Shown here: positions 23,116 through 34,647 of the stretch, one piece after another
Layout of the letters: every line of letters starts with the position of its first letter
Numbering within the stretch: position 1 is the stretch's first letter
NCBI GenBank assembly: GCA_951812925.1
Contig: OX638370.1
Coordinates: 109,940,897-110,004,896, forward strand
DNA: 64,000 nucleotides
Direction: 5' to 3'
Source of the DNA: Calliopum simillimum
Taxonomy: Eukaryota > Arthropoda > Insecta > Diptera > Lauxaniidae
Position numbers and translations under genes: made by a program
Notes under the pieces: generated by a model
Database searches by the model: none
What the model saw: the letters and a program-made list of their open reading frames with translations, nothing else
Told to the model about the DNA's origin: nothing

Positions 23116-24041
23116 TTCCTTACATTTTTTATATCATGCGATTTTCTTAAAGCTTATGTCTAAATGTTTACGACATAAAAAACTGTAAATCATATCAATA
23201 TAATGTAAAACTATTAAATCTTTTCGAATTTTCTGGTCAAGCATAGAAAATACGGTCTTGGATTGTCAATTTGCATTTTCAATATTCGACCTTGACAATA
23301 GCGCACACACTTTTAAATCTTACCTCATAAATTTTTTTGTGGCATGAAGTAAAAAAGACATTGTTTATGGTCAGGAATAATAGCAATCATCGAGCATTTC
23401 ATAAATGAAACGATTTTAGCCACCCAACAAAAAAAAAAAAAAGAAAGAAAAAAGTCCCTTCATGGAAAAATCATAAAGCTAGACAATAAGTTAGACAGAC
23501 AGCTAGACAGTTAGCGTCTCTGTCTGGACATGTCTACGGCCCACCGCCAGACGTCGACAATTAGTCGCGCCAGCATTTGATAGCTGACGTTGATGATGAT
23601 GACGACGACGACGAAGACGCTGTCGCCATAAGGTCTATTCGTCGATAGCCCATTTAAGAATTGAAAATATTTTGGCGTAAATTGAAAATATTAAATACAA
23701 AAATACAAAAGAAATCATAAAAACTGGCAAAAATCAATCAACAAATAATTAACAGAAAAAAAGTTTATTTAAAATGCTGTTGATGTTGTGTTTGCTTCAT
23801 TTTGGGTACTTGATGATGTTACTTATTTGGAATTTGGAAAACATCATTTAACCAGCTGAAGTGCGTTTAAACTACTACATTATTGATGGATGCATAACAG
23901 GACAGTTCGATCGATAGACAGACGGATAGACAAGAGCAAATGAGCCTCTACGGTTGAAATTAAATCATTTCCAGATGGCTTTGGATATTTTTTTTTTTCT
24001 TTTATCACAAATAAAAAAATCGAATAAGTATATTAATGTAT

Positions 24042-25036
24042 AGGTTGTATTGCATAAGGTTATGAAGCTTCTGGGAGGTTATAGAGGGGCCTAGACTTAA
24101 AAAAAATTACACCTGGTGGGTCTAAAATGTACCCCTGAGGATTTGTGGGGTTAAAACAGATTTTCTGACTTGTTTTACAAAAAAAAATTTTTTTTGGGTT
24201 ACCCTAGCATTATAGAGAAAACTTTCTTCTTAGAAAATTTTTAGCTGATTGTATAAACTTTCTAAGAGTGTAATTTTTTTATAAGAATTGAAAGGATTTC
24301 GCAAAATTCTGGACCTTTAAATTTGATATATTAAATTTTTAAACTATTTCTTGACTTTGGCGACAATTTTAGTATGAAAAAGGTCTTATTAACATACTCT
24401 TTTATAATTTTGTTTGGAATCCTCGCCAAATTTCCTTTATTTTGGTATTGCATTTATCATACCAATTTTTTAATCTAAGGTCAGAAAAAAATGCTTTTCA
24501 AGAAGAGAGGGACCCCTAGATAAAGGGCAGCACGTGCAGAGCGCATGCGAGTAACGTGTGAGTTGTTACATAAAAGTATTTTTCCTGACCTCAAATCAAA
24601 AAATTGGTATGACAAATTACTAGCGAATTAAAGAAAATTTAACTAGGATTCCAAAATATATTATTAAACGGCATGTTAATAGGAACTTTTTCATACTAAA
24701 TTGGCACCAAAAGTCGAAAAAATAGCAAATATACTAGGTAAAATATCAACTTTAAAGGTCCAGAACTTTGTAAAATCCTTTTTAACTCTTTAAACCAAAT
24801 ACACTTTTGGAAAGCTCATACAATAAGCTAAAAGTTACCTATAAAAAAGTTTTCTTTAAAACGCTAGGGTGATCCAAGAAATTTTTTATTTTTTTTTTTC
24901 AAAACAATTCGGAAAATCAGTTTTAACCCTATAACTTCTCAGGAGTACATTTTGACTTTCCCAGGTGCAATTTTTTGTCTAAATCTCCTCGGTCAGGTCC
25001 CATAATCTTTGTAACCTCATGCAATACACCCTGTAA
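24042..25036. mobile_element. Foldback element, about 1 kb
   Basis: The left arm starts at AGGTTGTATTGCATAAGGTT and the right end is CATGCAATACACCCTGTAAT, its inverted counterpart. Paired blocks continue inward: ACACCTGGTGGG / CCCAGGTGCAAT, ATGTACCCCTGAG / CTCAGGAGTACAT, TTAAAACAGATTTTCTGA and its complement, GGTTACCCTAGC / GCTAGGGTGATCC, and TCTGGACCTTTAA / TTAAAGGTCCAGAA. The unpaired centre near 24510-24560 is more GC-rich. No coding capacity is seen. Confidence 0.8.
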
Positions 25037-25226
25037 TAGTTTCAATATTTTCCAATTGAAATTCCTCTTCCAACTGCAGCTTCTCCGAAGTTATTTTAAA
25101 TTTTCAGTAGCACAAATTTTGTATTTATTTCATCATTCATTTCTTTTCAATTGTTGTTGTTGTCGCTTTTGTTGTTATTGTTGTTTACTGCACATTAAAT
25201 TGATTTACCTGTGGCATTTAATTTCT

Positions 25227-25468
25227 CTAAAGGTTTTCATGCATTACGCGTAGCCAATTTGCGTTTAAAAAAACTAAAACAATGTTGCGCATGCGCGCGC
25301 GCACCTTTGTAAACAAGTTGCAAGCAAAACAAAAAATAAAACTTAACATTTTTTCAAAGCGAAAAAACAATTCGAATGCGAGCATGTGCCAACAATTCAA
25401 TTGAATTCCATTGAATTTTGGAAAAACGTCTGCTACGCGTACTACCGCCTGACATGACTGACATTGTT

Positions 25469-25499
<31 letters not shown>

Positions 25500-25700
25500 A
25501 ACAACTTGGCAACATACAACAAACAGCAGCAATAGTTGTTGTTGCACTTGCCAATAGCAATATCAATAGCCACCAACGCGATAACAATAAAATAAACAAC
25601 CCAGACATTGAAATGGTCACGCGACGCAGACGCATTGGCCTTAAAGACGTTTACTGACATTTGTTGCTATTGTTGTTGTTGTTGTATAGTTGAGTGAGTG
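25227..25700. repeat. GTT/CAA trinucleotide-rich stretch
   Basis: It contains GTT runs at about 25478-25500 and 25663-25686. Reading frames here give only poly-Gln or poly-Leu-like peptides without splice sites, so I treat it as noncoding microsatellite. Confidence 0.6.
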
Positions 25701-25780
25701 AGTGGTAATTAAGGTTTTGTTGCTTTTTTTCGCGGTCGTCACTGAAAATAATTGAACTGATTATTTTTAATGCAATGTAC

Positions 25781-26067
25781 CTAGATAATATTCGGTCTCA
25801 AAAATCGATTTTTTTTTCAACTACACGGAAAAACGCTTTTTACTCAAAAGCAAGACACCTTCGGAAAAAAAATGATTAAATTAAAAAATGCTTATAATCT
25901 TCTAAAGAATAAGTGGGATTATTTTCAGACATTTTTTAATTCTTCAAAAAATCCCAAAATTCTGAAAAAACTCGCATTCGTATTCTTCGGAAAAGTCTGA
26001 GCTTTTTTTCCTTATAAACTTTTGAAAGATGTAAAAAAAATCATTTTTGAGACCGAATATTATCTAG
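25781..26067. mobile_element. Foldback MITE-like element, 287 bp
   Basis: The left end CTAGATAATATTCGGTCTCA and the right end TGAGACCGAATATTATCTAG are perfect inverted repeats. They continue as AAAATCGATTTTTTT versus AAAAAAATCATTTTT, and further inward as weaker pairings around CTTTTGAAAG. It is noncoding. Target duplications are not clear. Confidence 0.8.
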
Positions 26068-26128
26068 TTTTTTTGTTAGTAGTCCATAACGGATTGCACA
26101 TAAAACTAGAATAAATTCACTTAAATTA

Positions 26129-26990
26129 CACAGGTTTACAAAAAAAAAAAATGTCATGGCGTTTTGACCAGACTATGTTTTTCCTAGGGACTTTGACGTC
26201 CTGAATCTGAATCCGGGGTCCGTTTTTTTCCAGAACGTTTGAGAAAAAAGATTTCAAGGTCATATGAAAGTCAAAATAAGGTTCATGTGACGTTTAGTGA
26301 TAAATTCGCTAAAATTCTGAAACAAATTTTTTATCTTTGAATTCTTAGCCCTTAAAAAGAATATGTGATCTAAAAAGGTATCTCGGACCTAGTTTCGAAG
26401 ACATAGCCATCGGAAGATCCCGATATATCTTCTATGAAAACCGCTATAAGTTGGGAACCCCTGAATGGATTTAAAAAATATTGGTGTCGTATGAAAGGTA
26501 TTTTGGAAGCCTATAAAAATGTTTTGGAAATATTTTCAATTGGATTCATAGTTTTGGAGATATGACCTTTTTTGAAATTTTTCAATTACAACAACAAATA
26601 CAACAACGCCAACGCCAACAACAACAACAACAAAATACCTTTCATATGACACCAATATTTTTCAAATCCATCCAGTGTTTCCCAACTTATAGGGATTTTC
26701 ATAGAAGATATATCGGATCTTGCGATGGCTATACCTCCGAAACTAGGTCCGAGAGACCCTTTTTGATAACATTTTATTTTTAAAGACTAAGAATTCAATG
26801 ATAAAAAATTAGTTTCAGAATTTTAGCGAATTTATCACTAAACGACATATGACCATTTTGACCTCCATATGACCTTGAAATCTTTTTTGTCAGACGTTCT
26901 GGAAAAAAACGGATTCAGGACGTCAAAGTCTCTAAGAAACACATAGTCTGGTCAAAGCGCCATGACATTTTTTTTTTTTGTAAACCTGTG
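26129..26990. mobile_element. Foldback element, 862 bp, flanked by TTA
   Basis: The left end starts CACAGGTTTAC followed by an A run. The right end is a T run followed by GTAAACCTGTG. TTA precedes the left end (26126-26128) and follows the right end (26991-26993), a possible 3-bp target duplication of the TWA type known for PIF/Harbinger elements. Each arm is about 370 bp and paired throughout (for example GTCATGGCGTTTTGACCAGA and its complement near 26945-26965). The centre carries a CAA microsatellite. No transposase is present. Confidence 0.8.
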
Positions 26991-27164
26991 TTATCAATTG
27001 TATCAAAAATGGTCCAAATGTAATGCAAAGTCGGTCAATGGTATTAAAAATGGTCCAAACGCAATCCATTATCCGTCATTAGTACCGGAAGTGGTCCAAT
27101 TGTGTATCGATTGTATCAGTGAGATTATAACGTTACTGACTACGTACTGTTTGGCACTTCGTCG

Positions 27165-27260
27165 ATTGGGAAGAAGACCAAACGTTAGTGTATCGGTCTA
27201 GTCACTTGCGCTTTATGGAGAAGCGCGGGTTCCAATCCTCCACTCGTTGATTTTCAATTC
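27165..27260 (+). repeat. tRNA-like (SINE head?) module
   Basis: A B-box-like GCGGGTTCCAATCC lies about 50 nt after TTAGTGTATCGGTCTAGTCA, which is placed like an A-box region. GCGC..GCGC can form an anticodon-like stem, but the loop is too long and the acceptor pairing is poor. It is more likely a tRNA-derived SINE remnant than a functional tRNA. Confidence 0.35.
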
Positions 27261-27364
27261 AAATTTTTAAATTTATATTAATTTGTACACAATTCGTCTT
27301 CGGAGCAGAAAATTAAAGATATGTGCAACATAATCGAGGTATTAAATAAAAAAAAAAGTATTGA

Positions 27365-27470
27365 AAAAATTTTCATCCACACTGAGATTCGAACACGGAA
27401 CACATTGCTCAGAGATATATACTTACGTATTTATAACAAACTCTTTAGCACATTCGGCTATGAAACCTTT
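27365..27470 (-). repeat. tRNA-like (SINE head?) module, opposite strand
   Basis: On the minus strand GTGTTCGAATCTCAGTG is an excellent B-box. About 60 nt upstream lies TAGCCGAATGTGCTAAAG, which resembles an A-box. The module faces the one at 27165-27260. A clean cloverleaf is not evident, so a tRNA-derived SINE head or pseudo-tRNA is likelier than a gene. Confidence 0.35.
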
Positions 27471-27539
27471 GGACATTTTTGTGTAAAATTTGAATTCCAA
27501 ATTAAACTATTTGAAATTTATAAATAAAATAAAAAAAAA

Positions 27540-27630
27540 AAATTGCTTTTTTCTGGTCCGAATGTAATGCATAAGGAGACAATTGACCCTTTTCTGATCC
27601 GAATGTAATGCACAAGGAGCCAATTGGTTA
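27540..27630. repeat. Two direct copies of an about 43-bp unit
   Basis: The block CCGAATGTAATGCA(T/C)AAGGAG, followed by MCAATTG, occurs twice in tandem. A related TGGTCCAAATGTAATGC series is present at about 27010-27110. Confidence 0.6.
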
Positions 27631-29200
27631 CGCCCAATGACAAACAATGTAAAACGAAAACAGAACTTTATATGTGATGGGACTAGAATTTGGACTAGTC
27701 GGTTTCTCCGATGAAGTAGTTTGCAAACTAGTTTTGAATAGTCCGTGGTCCTGTAAGGAAGTGATATGGAAAGCACTGCGAGTAATTTTTAGGATGTGGA
27801 AGATAATGCGAAATATCACAACTCCTTTTAATAAACGATTTCATTATGTTAGTATTTATTTTGGCAATATGTTTTAATTTTTTATTAAATTCAAATCTGT
27901 CAGGGGTGGGAAAATTTAAGTGCAACAAACAAACTTTCTAGTGCAAACTGAAATGTATTACTCGTATATGCCCTTACTGAAAGAAGACTATCATTGGTAG
28001 CATGTTGCAATCGATGTTTTCATTCATAAAAATCAGGAACTCAATTCAATAACATTGCTATGATGTTTTCATGTTGATGATGCGACAATTTTTATGATAA
28101 GATAACGCAGCAACAACATGTCATGCTTTCGAAAAAAAAAACCATGAAATAAAAGTTTGATGATAGAAATCATCTGTTCAATTGTCGACATCTCTATTAT
28201 GGGGCAAATGTTTTATGAATTGATGCAATTGTTGGCAGTGGACCAACACAAAATAGAGCAAAGTACCTTACCACCAAGCTCTATGGCGCATTCATCTATC
28301 ATCTATCAGAGTCTATCGTGCATGTAATCTGTTTTACATTTTTTGTCGACAGTAAAATTATTTTCGAAAAGGTGACGGTGTTGTTGGGTGTAAAGTGGGG
28401 TTTATTTCTTTTGTTTGTGGGCGAACACAATGTAAAAATAATATCATTCATAAATTTTAAAAGAGAACAGGAAACACAAAGTTTCAAAATTTAATTTTTT
28501 ATCCTAATTAGTTACGATTTTACGTAAACGTATTGTGGTGGCTACGTTACTTACTCACTAGGTAATTAGTTAGTTTTGCGTAACTTTTTTTCTTAAATAA
28601 ATCATTTTGTGAAACTTTTAGTGTTTTCCGAAATGTTATAAATTAGTTTATTAGTTCGCTTTGAATTTTACGTGTCATGAAATATTGTTTTGATTTTACT
28701 TGTGTTGACATTTTTTATGAATTATTTTTTTTACCAACTTTGACATATCCGGTGAATCATCAGATTTGTGTAAAATTTTTAGCTAAATGTTTTATTTTCT
28801 TTTTCCTGCATTGATTTCAGGTGGAAGTTTTGAGTTTGGGTGATTTGTGTTGCATTTTTTTTAAGGATATTTATTAAACGATGTTCTCGACAATTTTTGG
28901 GGTTTATGTTAAACATAAATACTGAACAAGTTGGTATTAAATATGATCAAAAATCGCTCAACAAATAAACTTCACTCACAACTATATATTGTAGATTTTC
29001 CACTCGAAGTTAAGTTTTTTCCAAATCAAAATTATATCATCTTTATTCAAATTAACCCTTTTTTTTAATTTGTTTTGGAAAAAAATCAGTATGATTCAGA
29101 ATCGGTTTAACTGGGAGGGAAAAGCTTAGAATAATGCAGATGATTCAAGATCTTATAAATCGCGATCCAATTATGAGACTTTTAATAAGTAAAGCGACTC

Positions 29201-30530
29201 AGGTTTGGATTCACAGTCATTAGTTAACTAATGACAAGGGTTTAACCAAAGAAACATTTTATTTTCAGTCATTTGTTAACCATTAGTTAAACCTCCAAAT
29301 TTCATTGGTTAACCATTAGTTAACCAGCAGGCACTTATATTTTTATTCCCTTCCTCTAATTTGTTCAGAAAATTCACTTCTTCACCAATAAAATTTGCTT
29401 CCTCGTGCGTTTTCCATTGTTTTTGTTATTTTGTTTTTCCAACCTCAAACAAAAAACACAAACAATATCCACAAATTTATCCCGTGCTGCCATATTTTTA
29501 TACCCTACACCCAGGGTATATTCACTTTGTCCTTCCGTTTGTAACGCAGAGAAGGAGGCGTGGCAGATATAGAAAAGTATATATATTCTTAATCAGCGTC
29601 ACCTCCTGAGTCGATATAGCCATGTCCGTCTGTCTGGCTGGCTGGCTGGCAGGCTGGCTGGCTGTGTGTTGAAATACACTTTTTGGGAAAACTGAACAAG
29701 ATATTTCAATGAAATTTGGTACACTGCCTTCGTCATCAAAGTTAGCTCGGGGGATTGGAAATGAACGAAATCGGTCAATGGACACGCCCATACAAAAAAT
29801 ATATTCAAAATGCAATTTTAGGAGTATTTTTCACGACAATCCAACCAAAATACGCATAAATACTAAAAATTGTAAGAGCAAGCTCTGAGAAAAAACTGAG
29901 CAAATTTGGGCAAGAGGGCGTGGCACCTCCCATATAAGCAAAAGCTTCAAAACGCTATACTGAAAGCGTTTTATGAGATATTAGAACCAAATTTGACTTA
30001 AACACTAAGAATCAAAAATGAAAGCTCTCAACAAAAATTGGGTGAAATCGGACAAGAGGGCGTGGCACCTCCCATATGAGCAAAAGCTTCAAAATGCTAT
30101 ACTGAAAGAGTTTTTTGAGATAATCCAACCAAACTTCACTCAAATACTACAGACTATAAATGCACGCTCTAAGCTAAAACTAGAGGAACTCAAACAAGAG
30201 GGCGTGGCACCTCCTATATATGCAAAAACGTCAAAACACTATACCGAAAACGTTTTTCACTCAGACACTAAAATCTATAAATGCAAGCTCTGAACAAAAA
30301 CTGGGTGAACTCGGACAAGAGAGCGTAGCACCTCCCATATGAGCAAAATTTTAAAAATACTGCAGTGTAGGGTATTTAATGTTTGGCCAGGCCAAATTTT
30401 ACACCCTTACTAGTTTTGTTTTGTTTTATTGTTTCAGTTAAACAAAACACTGTGAATCTGAAACATTAGTTAAACTCTTATCGCCATTTTAGTTAACTAA
30501 TTGGTTAACTAATGCTTGTGAATGCGGGCC
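29201..30530 (+). mobile_element. TTAGTTAAC-rich element, copy C, interrupted by a nested insertion
   Basis: The left part (29201-29494) starts AGGTTTGGATTCACAGTCAT. The right part (30435-30530) ends CTTGTGAATGCGGGCC, its inverted counterpart. Alignment with copy B places the break immediately after GTGCTGCCATA and before CAGTTAAACAAAACACTGTG, so 29495-30434 is a later insertion, described separately. Confidence 0.7.
29495..30434. mobile_element. Nested repeat element with GGCGTGGC tandem core
   Basis: It begins with TATACCCTACACCCAGGGTA. It then has a GAGTCGATATAGCCATGTCC block and a CTGG run (29634-29666). About four tandem units of about 140 bp follow, each with CAAGAGGGCGTGGCACCTCC (near 29912, 30054 and 30198, with a variant near 30316). 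It closes with CTGCAGTGTAGGGTAT near 30360-30375. GATATAGCCATGTCCGTCTG is a phrase I recognise as common in fly repetitive DNA, but I cannot name the family. Confidence 0.6.
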
Positions 30531-30996
30531 TCGTTGTTACACACACTTTGCAAAGTTCAACAGTACTTATGAGAAACATTTGATTAAAAACTTTTTTTTT
30601 TAAATTTTGTATAAATGCTTAGCGGATTTCAAATAAAATCATATATTTTCGTGTTCTATAAGTCAAACATTAATTAAGTTTTTTCAAAATTGCCTCAGAG
30701 TTCAGGAAAAGTGCTTGAACAAACACACAGATTTTCTCTCATTTCTATGTTGCATTTGTTTCTCGTTGTACATCACTTAACGATTTAACCAATATTTTGA
30801 CATACTTTCTGTACCGTAAAGTAGAAGTTATATATATTTCAATCCACCATATTCAAGTTCGTTTTCTAAATTCTTTGTAAAACATTTCATCTAATGAAGT
30901 TAAAAACAGTCAAGTACATTTAAGGTATACACTTTCATTTGTTTATTTTTCTTTTCAAACTAAGCATTTAATTTCTTATTTTATTTCCCCCAATAG

Positions 30997-31202
30997 AATT
31001 CTGCGCATTCTTCTCCTGGCTGTCCGACTGTGCAACCTGTATAAAACTTAAGTGTTATTGTCTACAGCTCAGTGAGTCGCTACCACAATTAAAAGGCAAA
31101 GAAATTCCAAGTATGCAATCCCGCTACCAGATGAAAGAAACCACACGTCGTTTTGTTTTAACTCTACCTCTAATGCTCACCCTCACAACAACTCCCACCT
31201 AA
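30997..31202 (+). other. Possible alternative (short-isoform) Pkn exon
   Basis: A good acceptor (TTTATTTCCCCCAATAG) ends at 30996. In the phase set by the preceding Pkn exon the sequence is open for 68 codons to TAA at 31200-31202 (it would begin EFCAFFSWLSDC). The block is less AT-rich than flanking intron. If used, it would truncate Pkn after the first HR1 repeat. No family match is recognised, and 68 open codons could occur by chance in a less AT-rich region. Confidence 0.2.
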
Positions 31203-32310
31203 CTACTTGGTTGTGCATGTGCAGTTTTTGTTACTTAATACTAAGTTGAACATAGTACATACATAGAACAAATACGACTGCCACACACACCCAAACATAG
31301 ACTCTTGAAACACTTGAGCTTCTCCACCATTGTGTAAAATAAGCGCCAAGAATCAACCCAGCCAGCTCGAGTTAATTAGACTGTAGAAAATTACTTTTAT
31401 ATAAAAAAATGTTCTTCTCTCGCTCACAAGGATCATGATAATGATTCAGTTAGCACAGTGAGTGCCAGTGCTTTTCTTTTAAAGTGAAATGAAACGGAAT
31501 CTACCGCCCACTTTAACCCAACACACTTAATGCGATTGCAACAGCGCGTCTTGCTCTTCTCTTTACCACCATCTTCCCTTCTTTAGATTTTCCGGCGCTT
31601 CAATGACGACTGCAATTGTTTTGGGCATTGTGCGCTGCTCTAGTACTCTTGGGTTAATTAAATTTAAGTCTTTGCAAAATGCAAATTGAAATTTTATGCG
31701 CTTGACAGGAGTGCGCCATGCCGGCTGCTTATTAAAGACATTGGCTGCTTTTGGTCTTTATTCGTCTGGCTATTGATTGCTAATTAGTTGTTAAAAGATT
31801 TGCACTTAACTGTTGAACGCTTTTACGAGAAACTCTAAGAAAAAGTGCATAATTTACTTGTAAAATTATCTCTTTTCTTTACAGCTTAAATGAATTAATA
31901 GGATTGGATTTTTAGTATCGATAGTAGTTAAGATTTTTTATGGTAATTTGAAGAGCTTTCTCTGTATTTTATGTAAAAGTAACACAAAATCATGTAGCTT
32001 TTAATTAATAATTTATTTTAAGCAAAATTTTCCATAAATGAATGTAAATGAAGTAAAATTGTAAAATTCCTTATCATCATAAAAGATAGCACCCAATAAA
32101 AACTTTATGTATACCTTTAATATTACATTGTCATTATCATTACGCCCACCTTCTATAATATAAGATATTTGCGTCCTTTATTATTGTACATCAAAAATAG
32201 TGCATTTCTTGAGCCTTGAAACCACTGACTGTAACACGGCCACTAGAAATTGTTTGTATTCTTCCTTAGGTTTTAGTCTTAGTCTAGCTTAATGCCGAAA
32301 TCTATATATT

Positions 32311-32680
32311 AATACGCAAGACAAAAATTTGTCCTACCTTTTTTGCTATGTTAGAAATGGGGCATGACTTTAAATTATACACCATTAGAAAGGTATTTGC
32401 GTGAAAATGTGCTCAAAGTTAAAATTATTTCAATATTTTTCAATATTAACAACGACAAAGTACGCGGTCACACAGAGCTGAAAAGAAGATACAGCACAAA
32501 GAGAAAGACAAAAAGCTGACTGACATTGACTTCATGGTTTTTGTTTGTACCAGGGATAATAAATAAGCTTCTCTATTTGTACAAAATAGCAAAAAAGTAT
32601 TTAAATTGTCCAAAAAGTACCAAAATTATTTAACACATTTGTGGTCAAATTTGGACCACTCGGCGATTCTAGTTCATAAA
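32311..32680 (+). repeat. Dispersed repeat, copy 1 (inverted partner at 50850-51230)
   Basis: Starts ACGCAAGACAAAAATTTGTC and ends near CGGCGATTCTAGT. Colinear blocks (CACCATTAGAAAGGTATTTG, GTACCAGGGATAATAAATAAGC, GTCCAAAAAGTACCAAAATTATTTAA) are found in reverse orientation at 50850-51230. It is noncoding with no terminal inverted repeat, and of unknown class. Confidence 0.7.
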
Positions 32681-33291
32681 AATAAGTGTAGTGGCTTAGT
32701 AGCCACACCCACCAAAAAATGTTCTTTATATAATTTTTTTAAGGTACAGTCTATTACCACTCAGAATTTCATAAAAATTGGTGTAGATTTTAATACCCGG
32801 ATACAGTTTGTCATACCAAATTTCATCAAAATCTAAAAATTCTAAATGCTTTTTATATCCTTTTTTAATGTACGCCCCATGTTCATTCCAAAATTCATAA
32901 AAACAGATCAGTCTTAACATATTAGTTTTAGAGCATAAAATTTCTCAAATAAAAAAACCCAAATACTTTTTATCATTCAACTTATCGTTTTTATCAAAAA
33001 ACTTTCAAAACGAAAAGTAATTGAAATCACACAAATTCCGAAACAGGTCTGAATTTGTTTGAAAAACCACTTTTTTCTGTTGATTTAAAGACATCAAATC
33101 CTTTGTTCTGTCTAATTTTCCAGTGCTAATTAATCAATTGGAACCCATATGTTACAATATCTCTGACAAAGACATAGACAAATAGAGTGAATGCTTAAAA
33201 AGAACCAAATCTAATACTTATGTACTTACTAAGTGTTTTTTATTTACTAAATTAAAATTACTAAAATTCTCAACTTTCTTACTCTTTTTAG

Positions 33292-33818
33292 ACATCCTTG
33301 GCTCAGCGCTATCGACACCAACTTCAACGATTGGCAGTCATTCAGGCAGCCTACACTCGGGCTCTGAACAACTCACCGGTAGTGATCAAATGATGATGTC
33401 ACTGGAAAAGCAACTCAACATTGAGATGAAAGTGAAAAATGGTGCCGAAAATATGATACAATCATTGGCAAATGGTCATCATGGACGCGATAAGAAGCTT
33501 CTAGCTGAGGCGCATCAAATGTTGGCCGATTCAAAGGCAAAAATTGAATTCTTACGTTTACGTATACTCAAGGTGAAGCAAAATAAAGAACATGCCCATA
33601 AGTTTGCAGCGCAACAAGCTGCCGCAGCTGCATTGGCTATTGAAACTGGAATACCTGGGATACCTGGGCAACCGCAAAGGTTGGAAACAACATTAGAGGA
33701 ACGCATCGAAGAGTTACGACATCGATTACGCATCGAGGCCGCTGTTGTGGATGGAGCTAAAAATGTGATACGTACCCTGCAGAATAATAAGGTGCCCGAT
33801 AAGAAGGCGTTACAAGAG
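33292..33818 (+). CDS. Pkn: Pkn exon: second HR1 repeat and start of the third
   Basis: The acceptor ACTCTTTTTAG ends at 33291 and the donor CAAGAG|GTGAGT starts at 33819. It completes the Asp codon split from 17457 and ends in phase 0. After a Ser/Thr/Gly linker it encodes HR1b (LEKQLNIEMKVKNGAENMIQ, then DKKLLAEAHQMLADSKAKIE and FLRLRILKVKQ). An Ala-rich loop containing GIPGIPG follows, then the first helix of HR1c (LEERIEELRHRLRIEAAVVD, GAKNVIRTL). These tandem coiled coils are diagnostic of the PKN/PRK family and mediate Rho GTPase and regulatory contacts in the cytoplasm. The HR1c repeat is finished by the exon at 55174, separated by more than 21 kb. Confidence 0.94.
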
Positions 33819-34647
33819 GTGAGTTGAATTTTTATTATAAAATTCTTATACTTTTTGAAAAATGTGAATGTTCTTGGGAACTATATATTTTGAATTTTCA
33901 TGGTTTATTTAATTTTATAAAAGTTTTTAATGAAACATTTCGCGTGTTCTATTTGGATGCGTTTCAAAATTCTATCAACGCACTTACGCGGTATTTTGGG
34001 GGTACAAAAGTTGCCAGGTGCATAGAAACAAATATGTTGCCAAAAACTTGTGGCTTAGTTAAATTTTATTAACGTGAAGTAAAAGTGTGGTGACGCGAGT
34101 GTAGAGAATGTGTCAAACAATTTTTGATTATTTGAATGCAATATAATCAAGACAATGTTAAGTGAAGTGTTGCTAAGAAAATTGAAGTGAAATCGCGAAG
34201 AAACTCTTTCGAGTAAGTTATCTTTTACAAGAACTGATCGAACATACGTAACCCTCAAAAATTATTTAATACACTCAAGTTTTTTTGAAACATTTAAATT
34301 TTTATTGCTTACTTGATATTGAATTTGTATTACTCATGTAAAAGCTTTATCTATCTTTTCAATTAGGATTATATGTTATTTTCTTTAGTTTTTAGATTTT
34401 ACATTTTACAGTTTTAATTATAAATTACAATTTATTAATATTAACTTAACACTATACCCTACATACATATATCTTCATCTCATTTTCTGTTGCCGGTGTT
34501 TCCTTGAAACTTTTCAGTGCCTCAAACAATCAACGTCACAGCATTATATGATTCACCTAATTTACAGTGGTTTTATTCAAAATTTTTGCAGAATAAAACT
34601 TTCGTCATAAGTAGTCCAGGCAACAAATTAACATTTGAACTTGCAAT

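Larger units (their letters stand above)
17458..33291 (+). other. 15.8-kb Pkn intron, rich in repeats
   Basis: GT at 17458 and AG at 33290-33291. Elements listed separately lie in it: a TTAGTTAAC-rich element (18169), an RNase H remnant (19180), a terminal-inverted-repeat remnant (20821), a tandem array (22290), three adjacent foldbacks (24042-26990), tRNA-like modules (27165, 27365), a nested insertion (29201-30530) and a dispersed repeat (32311). Less AT-rich blocks at about 23510-23640 and 30997-31760 are the best places to look for conserved regulatory or alternative-exon sequence. The rest shows nothing recognisable. Confidence 0.7.

Noticed and set aside
25227..25660. Overlapping Gln/Leu-rich frames on the minus strand
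   Set aside because: They are driven by GTT/CAA microsatellites, with no splice sites or domain motifs.
27165..27260. Functional tRNA gene
   Set aside because: A B-box-like motif exists, but the acceptor stem and anticodon loop do not fold properly.
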